Assembly: GCA_019188255.1 (NCBI GenBank)
Contig: JAETXT010000002.1
Location: forward strand, 4,154,001 to 4,218,000
Reading direction: 5' to 3'
Origin: Verticillium longisporum
Lineage: Eukaryota; Ascomycota; Sordariomycetes; Glomerellales; Plectosphaerellaceae
Length of the DNA stretch: 64,000 bases
Made by a program: the position numbers and the translations under genes. This document shows, piece after piece, positions 1 through 11,178 of the stretch. Position 1 is the stretch's first letter, and each line of letters opens with the position of its first letter. Below the pieces are notes generated by a model that had not been told where the DNA came from, did no database searches, and saw nothing but the letters and a program-made list of their open reading frames with translations.

Positions 1-1538
1 GCGCAGAAGCGGGCTGCGCAGGACGCACCAGAGCAGCAGCAGGGCGCCGAGGGACTGGTAGACCATCCAGCCGGCGAGGGGCACGTAGTAGCGCGGCACC
101 CAGGTGGACATGTACTGGAAGCCCGGAGTGTACTCGGCGGCCGCGTCGGGGTAGGAGAGGAGGTAGAGAGAGGCGAGGACGGCGAGCCAGCGGAGGGCGC
201 GCCTGCTGCCGGGGGATTGCTGCTGGTGGTGCTGCTGCGCGTGCCGTGATAATGGAAGGCGGGTGTCCGCTGCGCGAATGTCGAGCTCAGACATCAGGGT
301 GCCGCCAAGGAAGGTGGCCATGTCCCAGCGGCCCATCTGGAGGCAGTAGGCTGTGAGGACAGCGGCCAGGGCGTGACGGGCTTTGGGCTTGAATGCAACC
401 GTGGCGAGGAGGAAGATGTACACGAACATTGAGCCGCGAAGTTCCATTGGGATGGTGAAGGTGTGGGGGTCGTAGCGGGGGTGGTAGTGGCCAAAGTTGA
501 AGGGGTTGGCCCACTCTGCGTAGGCGCGAGTGAAGTTCTGAATGGCGTAGGTCATGTTGTCGTGGATGAAGGGGTGCTCCTCCCACGAACCGCCTAATTG
601 GACCCAGGTGGCGGGCTCAGAGACGTTGGTGATGTTGGTGAGATCGATGGGGGCCGGGTTGAAGTAAGGGGCCACCCAGGGAAGGGGGCCAGAGACTCGA
701 CGGCGCGGGAGATGTTGAGGGCGTCGAGCTCCTCGAGGCGGGCGCGGCGGTAGACGGTAGAGGGACCAACGTTCTTGGAGGTCACGTTGAGACAGATTGT
801 GTCGGTCCAGGTGGTGAGGTTGCCAAGGTACAGCGAATTCTGCAGATGCAAGAACTCAGCGACGCCGTCAGCGCCTGCGACGGGGTGCGTCATGTTGGCG
901 CAGGGAACCTTGAGCGTGGGAACGCTGGCCATGGTCACGGTGCCGTTAATGTAGACCGAGTCGCGGCCCTTGTATACTGCATCCTCTGAGCGGAAAACAC
1001 CGACCTGGGCGAGGATGGCGACGATGAACATGCTGATGGTAGGTGGGATGTAGAGGCGGAAAACACGGCGGAAAACAGCTGAAGCGATGCTTTGGTACGC
1101 GGCTTCAGTGCGGCGCTCGTGAATTGATCGGAGGATATGGCGGCACACGACGTAGCCTGAGATGGCAAAGAAGATGGCGACCATGGGGTGGCCGCGATGA
1201 AGCAGGCAAACGATGGGCAGTGTGGCCCACGATGTGTATGGTTCTGGCGAGTGAGGCGGCATCGCACCGTACCCCAGCATGATGAGAGGTGTCCATGGCC
1301 ATAGGAAGTGGTAGTTGAAGACGAGCAGACATGCGATTCCCCGCAAGCCGTCGAGGCTTCGGATCTTGTCGCTGGCGTTCCTCATGGCGCCAGGGACGGC
1401 GTTTGAGGGTTTCTCATGGTCATCCAGTGACGCATTGGCATTGCTGATACTGCGATTGTGAGAGGACCAAGGCAGTGACGGCTCCGGCCCGTCGGGCGCC
1501 TGTGCATGTGAGGGCTCATCCCGATCGCTTGAGGGCAT
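1..1538 (-). CDS. Acyltransferase-3 (OafA-like) multi-pass membrane protein, 3' end outside window, frame broken
   Basis: Integral membrane O-acyltransferase of the Acyltransferase_3 family; the substrate cannot be told from sequence. The start is the ATG at 1538. Near residue 60 is the family hallmark SLDGLRGIACLLVFNYHF, followed by hydrophobic segments (HPMVAIFFAISGYVVCRHI and others) and a long extracytoplasmic loop rich in N-glycosylation sequons (NGT, NLT, NVT, NIS). The first frame runs 1538 to about 594. From about position 690 downward the obvious continuation (PWVAPYFNPAPIDL, then PRYDPHTFTIPMELRGS and more membrane segments) lies in another frame and stays open to base 1. The switch sits at the run aagggggcc near 681-689, where one extra base would restore the frame. 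A sequencing indel, a real frameshift or an unrecognised intron are all possible. The family call is firm, intactness is not. Confidence 0.8.
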
Positions 1539-1917
1539 TTGGCCTCGTGGTATGTGGTCGTCGTGGAAAGTATTCGGCCCGCATGCGATGCGCTTGTCGA
1601 TGCTATCTCGGATCAGGTCGAATGAAGGTCGACAAGACGATGCAAAATCGTGGCAGGAAGGAATCGTTCAGCGTTCAGCGACGTAAGCTCCAAAAGCTAC
1701 GCCAGCGGCAAGTAGCTACTAAGCAGCAGCAGATGCTGCGGCAGCAGCAAACGGCATGGCCCCTGCCGAGCTGAAACATATTGGGGGTACGACGCTTACC
1801 TAAGTCGCACGGAAACAGGCAGCAGAGGGGCAGGGCAGGTAGTAATGACGTATAGCATCGCTCCTACCGACTCAGGGTCTGTCCGTGTCACTCTAAAAAT
1901 TTACAACCCCCGACCCT
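1539..1917. other. Intergenic; probable 5' region of the acyltransferase gene
   Basis: No supported gene. It contains a CAG-rich microsatellite-like stretch (about 1723-1752) that gives a glutamine-rich but otherwise unconvincing plus-strand frame. Base composition is ordinary until the transposon boundary at 1918. Confidence 0.5.
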
Positions 1918-1925
1918 ACCAGTCG
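1918..1925. repeat. Left target-site duplication ACCAGTCG of the outer transposon
   Basis: An exact 8-bp direct match to 7612-7619, immediately outside the paired inverted termini. Confidence 0.75.
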
Positions 1926-2380
1926 CGGGGTTATAGCTTACAGGGGGGTGTCTAAAGTTCAACCCGACCAATTCGGAGAAAGCTCGGAGCGATAGTTAGT
2001 ATAACTTAGAAGAGAATATATAATTATATAATAGTAAAACTAATATATACTATACTTAAGATTTTTTTTAATAAGGTCTTTAATAGAAATAATAGATAAA
2101 TATTTAAAGGATATATTAAATATATACTAAGTATATACTCTATAGAGCTAGATCTCTAAAGTAGATTAAGTATATACTATTATAACCTAGTAGCTCTTAA
2201 AGGGGGAATACTATTAGAGGGTTAGGGTTACTATTAATAGAAGCTTAGATTATAATTCTAAACTAATATAATATTATAAAGTATTATATAATATATTTAA
2301 TAAGTAAATAAGATAAATAAATAAGTAAAATACCTAATTATAATTATATAATAGAATTTTATTCTAATTAATTAGGAATA

Positions 2381-2426
2381 ACGTAATCCACAAGCGAGTG
2401 GTTCACCCAAGCGAGTGGTTCACTTC
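2381..2426 (+). repeat. Left terminal inverted repeat of the nested Fot1/pogo element
   Basis: Matches the reverse complement of 4195-4240 except for one position; it contains two copies of GCGAGTGGTTCAC in direct orientation. Confidence 0.9.
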
Positions 2427-2478
2427 GCCCGGGCCCACGACCTACACCTGAATTCTACAGATTCCACCTCCGCCCGCG

Positions 2479-4133
2479 ATGGAGACTCTTTCAAAAGAAG
2501 GTCAATTATTCCTTGCTATCCAAGCTATGGACAATGACCCGAACCTAAGCGCCCGGAGTGCTGCGAGGATCTACACCGTCCCCTTAACGACGCTCCTCCG
2601 ACGCCAGAAGGGCAAACCCTCCCGACGCGAAAGCCCGCCCAATTCTGCCAAATTAACAGTACTAGAAGAGAAAACTATTGTCGAATATATCCTTGACCTA
2701 GATGCGCGATCTTACCCTCCCCGGTTGGGTGAGGTCGGAGATATGGCGAATCGCCTGCTTGCCGACCGTGACGCGCCACGCGTCGGGAAGAACTGGGCCG
2801 CAAACTTCGTCAAACGGCAACCAGAGCTCCGGACGCGTTTCTTTCGCAAGTACGACTACAAGAGGGCCCAATGCGAAGATCCGGACGCGATAAACGCGTG
2901 GTTCCGCCTCGTGCATAACATGATCGCCAAGTACGGCATCCAAGAGGCTGACATGTACAACTTTGACGAGACCGGCTTCCAGATGGGCGTTATCGCCAAC
3001 GGAATGGTCGTGACCAGTTCGGAAAGACGGTCCAATGTGAAGATGAGGCAGCCAGGCAACCGGGAATGGGTTACGGTGATCCAGGGCGTTGGCGCGTTGG
3101 GTTTCTCCGTCCCGCCGTTCATCGTGGTTTCGGGCAAGTACCACCTCTCGAGCTGGTACCAGGACGACGCGATTTCTCGCGACTGGAGAATCGCAACATC
3201 TCCAAACGGCTGGACGACGAATGATATTGGTCTGGAATGGATTCGGCATTTTGACAGGCATACAAAGTCCCGTACTTCGGGCGGTTATCGCCTACTGATC
3301 CTGGATGGCCACGAAAGTCACCACTCGGTCGACTTCGAACTCTACTGCAAGGAGAACAACATCATCACACTCTGTATGCCTCCTCATTCGTCACATCTAC
3401 TCCAGCCTCTCGATGTTGGGTGTTTTGGCCCACTAAAGAAAGCATACGGTCGGCAAATCGAGGATAGGATGAGGGCGGGTACAACGCACATCAGCAAAGA
3501 GGACTTCTTCCCGGCGTTTTCGGCTGCATTTCAGCAAGCAATGACAGAAAAAACATCCAGGGAGGCTTTCGAGGAGCGGGGCTTGTCCCCCATAACCCGG
3601 AAACAGTCCTGTCAAAGCTGGATGTGAGGTTGAGGACGACGACGCCTCCGGGGACGTCCCACGGGGAGCGTGATTCTTGGGTCTCTAAGACGCCCACTAA
3701 CCTGCTCGAGGCAGGTTCCCAGACTGACTTCATCAAAGGGCGAATCTCACGCCACCAGGGAAGCTCCCCAACGTCAATTTTAGATGCTGTTGACTATCTT
3801 GCGAAGGGGACGCGGGGTGTTATGCACCAGATCGCTCTTTTGAAGTCAGAGGTTATGATCCTTCGAGAGGAAAATGCTACACTAAGCCGACGCCGGAGGG
3901 CCAAAAAGCTACGTCTCCGGGAAGGAGGAAGCATGGCTGTAGGCGAGGGACAGGACAAGATTGCTCAGAAGGAAGTAGATATCCAGATAAAAGAGGAAAC
4001 GCTGCAGAACCCGGGTCCCGCGTCGTGGTCCCAGCCGAAGAAACGATGCTGTAGCGTATGCGGGAAGACCGGCCACAACGCGAGAACTTGTCAGGTAGCT
4101 ATCTCATCGTCTGCAAAAGACGAGGAGGAGTGA
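2479..4133 (+). pseudogene. Fot1/pogo-family transposase (CENP-B-like HTH, DD35D, CCHC knuckle), one-base frameshift
   Basis: Cut-and-paste transposase of the nested element. The first frame (ATG 2479 to stop at 3627, 382 codons) has an N-terminal psq/Tc5-type helix-turn-helix region (about residues 1-130) and a DDE_1 core. The catalytic aspartates read as D163 (YNFDETGF), D276 (LILDGHESH) and D312 (LLQPLDVGCFGPLK), spaced as DD35D. The usual post-core motif GLVPHNPE...VLSKLD is split: it leaves the first frame near 3583 and resumes one frame over, running to 4133. A missing G in ggcttgtccccc accounts for the shift. The second segment holds a coiled coil and a terminal zinc knuckle CSVCGKTGHNARTC. 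The product is probably inactive unless frameshifting occurs; the terminal repeats look intact. Confidence 0.9.
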
Positions 4134-4194
4134 TTTTAATTGATTTACGGCGTTTGGGTTGAGGTTTTCCTCGGAATGTTTGTCGGGTCGGGGT

Positions 4195-4240
4195 GAAGTG
4201 AACCACTCGCATGGGTGAACCACTCGCTTGTGGATTACGT
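4195..4240 (-). repeat. Right terminal inverted repeat of the nested Fot1/pogo element
   Basis: Reverse complement of the left repeat at 2381-2426 with one substitution; followed by the TA target dinucleotide at 4241-4242. Confidence 0.9.
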
Positions 4241-7200
4241 TAATAGCTTTAATATAGTTTATATCCTTAAATGGATATTCTAAGAGATCTATAAATACTT
4301 AGAATTATTATTCTTATAAATAATTATCTATATTAATAGCTATTTATTCTATTAATACTTTATTTAATTAAATATAATAATAGAGAAATATTAAATAATA
4401 GATCTTATAATATTATAATAAAGCTATAAAGAATATAAAGTTAATAAAATTTATTAGATTATTAGAAGCGATAACCTTATAGATTTAATAATTAAAGGAA
4501 TATTAGATTAAGTATTAGAAATACTAATAAGCTTTAATAAAATTATAATTAGAATTAAAGGATAGATTAAATATTAAGAAAAGAATAATTAAAAAGTAAA
4601 AGTAAATAATATTAGAAGTAATTAATAAAGCTTAAAAACGGATATTCTAGGAATAGTAAAATAGTAAAGTAATAGCTTTAAAGAGTAGATTAGGCCTTAG
4701 AGTCTAAGGACTCTAAGCTTAATTATTTAAGAGAGTCCTATTATAAGTAATCGAAGAGCTATAAAGTAATAATACGCTTAGCTACTTTATACTCTATATT
4801 ATTAAGACTATCTAAATCTTTATTAAAATTATCGCCCTCTTTAGCCTCCTCCTCCTTAATAATCGATAATATATCTTTAATAATAATATATTATTTCTCT
4901 ATATCCTATATCCTTTATTAATAGATTATATAATTAGATAATTAAGGAAATATTAAAGAATGGAGCTTATTAGCTTATTTTTCTTATCCTAAGCCTCTAA
5001 AAACTTTATAATAAGCTTAAAAGTATTAATTAAGCTAAGATAATAATTATTAAAGCTATAGATATTAGAAAATAGAGATTATAGAAGCTTATATTTATTT
5101 ATAAGAATATTTAGAAATATACTTATAATATCGGGAGCCTTTAAGCTTTAGATTATAATATATACTATTAATATTAACTTTAATTTATTTATTAATAAAA
5201 TAAGACTTTAAATACCCTAAATAAAGGACTTTATAGATATTATTATAGATATATTCTAAACCTTAGATTAATAGCTCCTATAATTAATATTAATTAGGTT
5301 TTTACGCTTCGCTCCTTACTTAGTAGGAGGGGTAATAGGTATAGGGGCTTTACGCTTAAAAGGTATTATCGAAGATAAAAAAGAGAGAAAGAGAGAAGAA
5401 GGAGAGTAATAAAAAGGGGGATTTATTAATCGTTAAAGCTCTAAAATAGTAGATTAAGCTAGCTAATTTATAAATAAAGTATATAATATAAAGAAAAGGA
5501 AAAGTAAAAGGAATAAAATTATTATAAACTATTAACTAGATATATAGATCCTTAGAGTATAGTATTTATTAAACTAGCTTAATAGAATCTATTAATCTTA
5601 TTTAAGTAGTTTAATCCTATTATTCCTATTAAAAGGCTAATAATAATTATTTCTCTATTCTTAATTAATAAATTAGCGATTTAGATATTTTAGGAGCCTA
5701 TATCTAACTATTATAAGAATACTATTTAATTAATTATTTATATCCTTTATTAAAGGGCTTAAAGGCCTATTTCTATTATTTAATTATAATTTAATTCGTT
5801 TCCTTAAAGAGCTATTTAGTAATTAATTCGATTAATCTATAGTATTAGGGACTAGGGATTTAGTGCTTATAGGAATAATAATATTAAGCTACGTTTTTCC
5901 TTATTCTATCTATTATTCTCCTATTATTACTTATTTACTTATTTATTTATTTATTTTATAGATTAGGATAATAGATCTAATATACTAGAGACTAGAGGAT
6001 TATAAGCGTATTAGAATAGCTATTAACCTAGGTAATAGAGCCCGATATTAGTCCCTTAGGTAATCCTATCTATAAAGAAAAGATAGCTAGTATTAAATTA
6101 ATATTAAGGGATTACCTAGGTTAGTAATTACTATATAGGATTTACTAATATAGTAATTACTAGGGCTAGGATTTATAGCTCTTAGGAGTATATAATTTAT
6201 AGCTTATATAATTAGTAAATTAGATAGGTATATCTAATTTATATAGATAGTAGTAATTTAGAGAGATAGTATTAATAATTATTATAAATCTTATATTATT
6301 AACCCTATCTATTTAGAGCTCTTAAGTATAGTTAAAGTAATAAATTAGAGTTTATATAAATAGTTAAGCCCTCTTAATAAATATTATTAATCTAGGTTCT
6401 AGGTAACGACTAAAGGTAATATTATCTAAATAGATAAAGGGATTATAGAGAGATAAATTAATAAAGGAGTATAAGAGGAAGGGAGAGATAGAAGTCGTTA
6501 TATCTCGAGAAGGAAGCGTCGGAGGAAGGAATAGATCAAAGACCTTAGTAGCCCTATATTTTTCGATAGGAACGGAGGTAGGCGTTTTCCGGTTAAATTA
6601 ATATAAATGTTCGGATTAACCCTAAAGGAGGTATAGCCTATCTTAGAAGATATCTATTTATAATAGTTAAGGGCATTAAAAATAGACGGGAATTACTATA
6701 TAATAGGAAGTAACGATTTTACTTAAAAATAAAGATATATTATTATTCTAAAAACCTTAAAAAGCAGGTTAAGGGAATTGCTCTATATCTAATAGACTGA
6801 CCCTTAGGGACTAAGCGTGGACAAGGCGTATAGGCTACTTCTGGATCTATGGGGAAGTGGAGTCGGTTCTACTCTAGCTTATTAATTAAGCTAATAAGAG
6901 ATAAGAGAAGTTAAACGGTTATTGCTGCTTAATAGTTCTATGGAATTATATAAAAATTATACTATTATATAGCTCTGCTTTTTCTCTTTCTAATAGTATA
7001 GATATCGATATAGTTTAGCTTTTATTTTAGCTACTAGAAGGGTTATAAGACCCTATCTCCTATAAATATAATATAAAATTAATATTATAGAATTAAAAAA
7101 GTATAACTTAGACTTAGAGGAAGTATAATATAAGCTAATAAGTAAGACTAGAACTCTTAGAGAAAGGTAAATATTTAGATAATAGAAGAAATATATTAAA

Positions 7201-7611
7201 ATCCGAGTATAGCGACTCGCTCTATATTAAAGAAATAGAGCTATAGCGTTTATAGAAAGATTAATTATAATACGAGAACTTATTAATTAGTTATATTAGA
7301 GTTAGATAGTAACGATAAATAAATTTTAATTTAACTTAATATTTTATTATTAAATTATTAATTAAAATAGATAAAGAAGTTAAAGTAGATAGCCTACTCG
7401 CCTATAATATATATTATATTAAATATATATTTAATATATCCTTTAAATATCTTATTTCTTATTATAATCTTTTTTTAAGATTATACTATATTTAGTATAT
7501 AAGGTCTATATACTTGAATTTATATATACTAAACTAGTCCTTTATCCCCCCCGACGTTTCTCCGAATTAGTCGGGTTGAACTTTAGTTACCCCCCTGTGA
7601 GCTGCACCCCG

Positions 7612-7619
7612 ACCAGTCG
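7612..7619. repeat. Right target-site duplication ACCAGTCG of the outer transposon
   Basis: An exact 8-bp direct match to 1918-1925 immediately outside the right inverted terminus. Confidence 0.75.
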
Positions 7620-8577
7620 CGACGTTGATTTCACTTCGCCGCTCGTCATCTTAGGCCCCACGGCTCGGCACGTCAACACCTCACCAGGTCGTCGGGGCCA
7701 AGTTGACGAGGGAGAGACTTTTGCGACCCAGGAGATTGAACCAGTACTCCACGATACTGGTGCGGGCGGTTGCTGCCAGTTCGGTACACGGGGTGCCCGC
7801 TCTGCTGTCGAAAATGCTGATGTAGTATCAACCGCCTGTCGTCTACTAAAGTTAACGTTTCGCAAAGCTTCAGATTTACCCCTTCGCTAAATTATTTTTA
7901 TATAAACCTTGTTACCCGATCGCAGTTGTCTTGATAGCGACTGAGGCATTGTTCTCGACAATTACCCCAAGCAGTCCTCTGACTAGTGTTTTGAGTCTGA
8001 GCGCGACCCCCTTCGCTGGCGGCTCGCTTCCGGCCGGCTGACATATCGACTGCTTCGTGGTAGATTACGTTGACAGCTCGCATTTTTCGTGGTCTAGTAT
8101 GCTATGGCGTGAGCTTAACTTTTTGGGTCGACCCCAAATCCTTCGATGCATTCATCATCAGTAACGGCATTTCCCATGGCGAGGAGCTCGAAGGAGCAGC
8201 CACCCCCAAAATGTACCAAGTCATGGGTCTGCTCGGCAAGGCAAACCGAACAAGAACTTTGAAAACAGTACACGCCGCGCAAAATCTATGCTCATCTAAA
8301 CCCGTCCCATGCGATCATTTCCGAAAGGAAACAAGAAACCTAAGGCAGGTATCAATGGTGGTACAGTAATAGAGAAGCACTTATGATGAAATGCACAAAT
8401 TTTGGACTTCGGGCTCTTCATGTTGGCCTCATTGCCTTCATACATACAATGTGGATGCTGAGGTATCGGGAATGAGCGACGCTCGGAAAAGCATGACTGA
8501 TCTGGTCGTCTTGGTGCCTGGAGGCTGACTGGCAACACAGCATCGACGAGCCGTTTGCGAAACGTCGGCAGGTGTAA
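7620..8577. other. Intergenic, no supported gene
   Basis: Composition returns to normal right of the transposon. Short frames exist on both strands but show no family features, plausible start context or splice structure. Confidence 0.4.
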
Positions 8578-8895
8578 GAACATGGTTGTTACAGAACGGG
8601 CTCAAGTGGCCGACAGACCAGCTTGTGTTACAACGGAACGCTTCTGGAACATCAAAAGGAAGCCTGGGGAATGCTCGGCGAAGCAGAGAATCTCCACCAT
8701 ATCCCATCACAAGACATTGTCGGCTACTTTTCGAGCGAAGAGCTCATTCAGCAAGCAGCGGGGGACCCCCCAGGATTCGACCCAGACGTATCACTTCCGA
8801 GGCTTGGATCCCAGTGTCACTCGGCCGAGAAATTTGCGTGGCTGAGCACCTCAAGCAACTGGTCTGTGATTGATGGAGTTACGGAAATGAGGTAG
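8578..8895 (+). other. Possible coding relic (unrecognised)
   Basis: A 105-codon open stretch without an ATG at its start, ending in TAG at 8893. From about 8623 it reads protein-like (LLEHQKEAWGMLGEAENLHH, then SQDIVGYFSSEELIQQAAG, an amphipathic helical run). The same frame upstream has a stop at 8575-8577. I recognise no family. It could be an exon of a decayed gene or chance; confidence is low. Confidence 0.2.
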
Positions 8896-11028
8896 TACTC
8901 TTGGGCTTCACTTCTTCCACTGACCGGAGAAACAGAATTGACCACAATCGGTGGGCGTCACGTGCTGTAAGGCCCCGCAATACGCCCGATTCACAAGATG
9001 CCTTTCGTGGGGCTGGACAGACACAGCCCCGCCCTGTTACATGGTAGACCGCTTGTTTTCATGGTACTGATCAAGTCTCTGTGAAGGATGGACAACGAAC
9101 GGCACCTAAGAACCTTCGCCCAAATCATCCTGCAAATACACTGGGTGCCGCCTTACCTCGCCGAGGACCACCGAGTAGTGCCGAGTGTTTCCCAAATCAC
9201 ATGACGCCTTGGCCCCATCAGGCGACGCCAGATCGCCGCCTGTCAGCGACCTGCGCAATAGTTCCGTCATGGTCGGCTCCGAAACTCCCTTTTTCACAGC
9301 CACGGCACGGCGATCTGTTCCGCGAGAGGCGTTGATAGCTCCCCGGGTGGAGTGTTGCGGGGGAAGCTTGCCGATCTAGGGGCGGTCACTCCGATGCACC
9401 TTGCGCTCAGCCCTTTTCCAAAGGTACCCACCAACAGACGATCCTCCATCGGTCACGCGTTGCTGCTTTCGGACCCGTATTGCACACCTTGTCGGCCGAA
9501 TTGTTGCTAGTCGTCCAGTCACCAGCCGGCGATGAGCCAACATCCACTGCAGGACACGTTGCTCCCTGGCGCGAGTCTCTTTCGATCTGCGCTGCCTATC
9601 TTCCCGATGACGCGCATCCACTGCATGGAAGGACGCACGGAAGGTTGGAAGAAGCCAAGGCAAGAACGACGAGACGGCGTGGAAGCTAAACAGGTGCGAC
9701 AGAAGCCGCAGCGGAACGTTTAGTCGACGCCTGTGGACTTCTCACGGCAAGGGCAGGGGTCGCTTTCCGACCTGGGATGTTGTCAGCGCAAGCCGCAGAA
9801 GCTTGACGGGTGGTCGAGCTTCAAGCAATCCCCAGCACACCAGCTATTGATTTCGTCGAACGATAATTTGGGTCGCAAGGGCCTCAGCCCATCGGCAAAG
9901 CAAAGAGAACGGAGCGATGCTCCCGCTCAAGGGGATAAGCAAGTTTGTCACAAACTCGAGACTGGAGGTTGGGCTGCTTCTGAGACGCATAAGCACTGCA
10001 ATACACTCGAGTGTAACGGCACCGCCAGCCCTGCAGCATGCCATCAACAGCATGACGACGACTCTACCCGAATCAATCATTCGGTAAACGGCCTGGACCT
10101 CGACAAAGCACACACACCTGCCGAAAGCAGCACCGCAACCGGGCTGAGCATCTATACAGTACGATAACCTGTCGGTGAGACAGTCCCGTGACCACTGTGC
10201 AGCATCACAATGGCTGTGCAGTGACGAGGAGGCGCAGTCCCGACGTCGGGGCGCTGGGCACTCATGCAGGCAGACCGCGCCAACGAACCACAAACCACCA
10301 CAAACCACCACAAACCATCCGCAAGCACTCAGCACAGCACCGCCGAGTGTCCGTGCCGCACAATTGGCAGAACGAACTCCGCGGGCCCCCGGTTCCGCTA
10401 TCGACTGATACCACCTGTGAACCAGCCATGGCCCCGGGGGGCCAGCAGGCTAGCAGGCCAGCATGACGATTTTGAGGCCCTCCACTACCGTCTCCATGGC
10501 TCCAAGTGGATCAGCCAGCACTGCTTTTCGCTTGTCGCCCCCCTGCGGCTCGAACCAAGCCTCAAGGGTCCTCGGGCGCCAATCGCTTCTCCCTTCCATC
10601 GCTTGTCGTGAGCCGCGTCGTGTTGCAGTACACAGCCTCCCCACTCCGCATCACAGCGGTTCGCGAGAACACAGGTACAATTTACTTAAGGGCCGCTGCG
10701 TCCCCCGCCCCGGGGCCGGTTGACAGTTACAACCCCACGCTCAGCTCCCCCGACTCCGAAGCCGAAAGATCGACACGACTCCGACTCGAGCCGTGCCTAT
10801 TTGAAAACAAGACCAGACCACTTCAGACCAGACAACCCCAGCAACTTCAGCCCTACAGCCTCCACCGCCACCCTATGCCCATGAACAGTTAGCTATACAC
10901 AGCTTCTCTCCACAACAACTCCCCAACCCCCAGTGCTCTGCACACACCTACCTCCATTGGTGTTATCATAGGAACTTCTGAAGCACTCGGAAAGCCGCAT
11001 GCGGGGATATTCCCCGCCCAACAATTGA
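8896..11028. other. Intergenic, with the probable promoter and long leader of the downstream C2H2 gene
   Basis: No convincing gene. A 10-bp repeat (CAAACCACCA, about three copies) lies near 10285-10317. From about 10720 the plus strand becomes pyrimidine/CA-rich (CCCCCGACTCCG, CAGACCAGACAACCCC), typical of fungal promoters and 5' leaders. Confidence 0.4.
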
Positions 11029-11092
11029 CTCGGTCAAAGAACTCCCAACTCTCAAACCCTGCAGTTACCGCATTGCCTTTCCAAAACTATCT

Positions 11093-11123
11093 CAGTAGAC
11101 CGCTGTCAAATTGCAGTCTACTG
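11093..11123 (+). repeat. Perfect 8-bp hairpin in the C2H2 gene leader
   Basis: CAGTAGAC (11093-11100) and GTCTACTG (11116-11123) are exact inverted copies with a 15-nt loop. They lie upstream of the C2H2 factor; whether they act in RNA is unknown. Confidence 0.35.
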
Positions 11124-11178
11124 GTTAGGCTCTTCTCTCCACAGCCTTCCTCCACGAAACCCCCCCCCATCCGCAAAC

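Larger units (their letters stand above)
2381..4240 (+). mobile_element. Nested Fot1/pogo-type (Tc1-mariner superfamily) transposon, not RIP-mutated
   Basis: An 1860-bp element bounded by about 46-bp inverted repeats beginning ACGTAATCCACAAGCGAGTG, with one internal mismatch between the two ends, and flanked by TA on both sides (2379-2380 and 4241-4242), the usual Tc1/mariner target. Each inverted repeat holds two direct copies of GCGAGTGGTTCAC, which may be transposase binding sites (inference). Its single gene encodes a DD35D transposase with a zinc knuckle (2479-4133). Base composition is normal and CA/TG are frequent, in sharp contrast to the flanking AT desert, so insertion came after the host element had been mutated. 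Confidence 0.93.
1926..7611. mobile_element. RIP-degraded DNA transposon with long TIRs and 8-bp TSD (Mutator-like?), carrying a nested element
   Basis: Seen: the ends are inverted copies of each other. The left end starts CGGGGTTATAGCTTACAGG at 1926 and the right end, read backwards from 7611, starts CGGGGTGCAGCTCACAGG. Both continue through a shared stretch CTAAAGTTCAACCCGAC to a common AATTCGGAGAAA. Weaker AT-rich inverted similarity (TATTTAAAGGATATATTAAA) reaches about 200 bp inward on both sides. The element is flanked by the direct repeat ACCAGTCG (1918-1925 and 7612-7619). The interior (1985-2378 and 4243-7550) is overwhelmingly A+T, with CA and TG almost absent, as expected from RIP; no coding frame survives. 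Inference: long TIRs with an 8-bp duplication fit a Mutator-like or hAT element. Without the nested insertion it is about 3.8 kb. Confidence 0.85.

Noticed and set aside
1475..1774. Glutamine-rich plus-strand frame
   Set aside because: It comes from a CAG microsatellite upstream of the acyltransferase start.
8050..8080. Stretch gtggtagattacgttgacagc resembling the right end of the nested transposon
   Set aside because: The similarity runs across the transposon boundary into flanking bases and covers under 25 bp, so chance is likelier than a second insertion.
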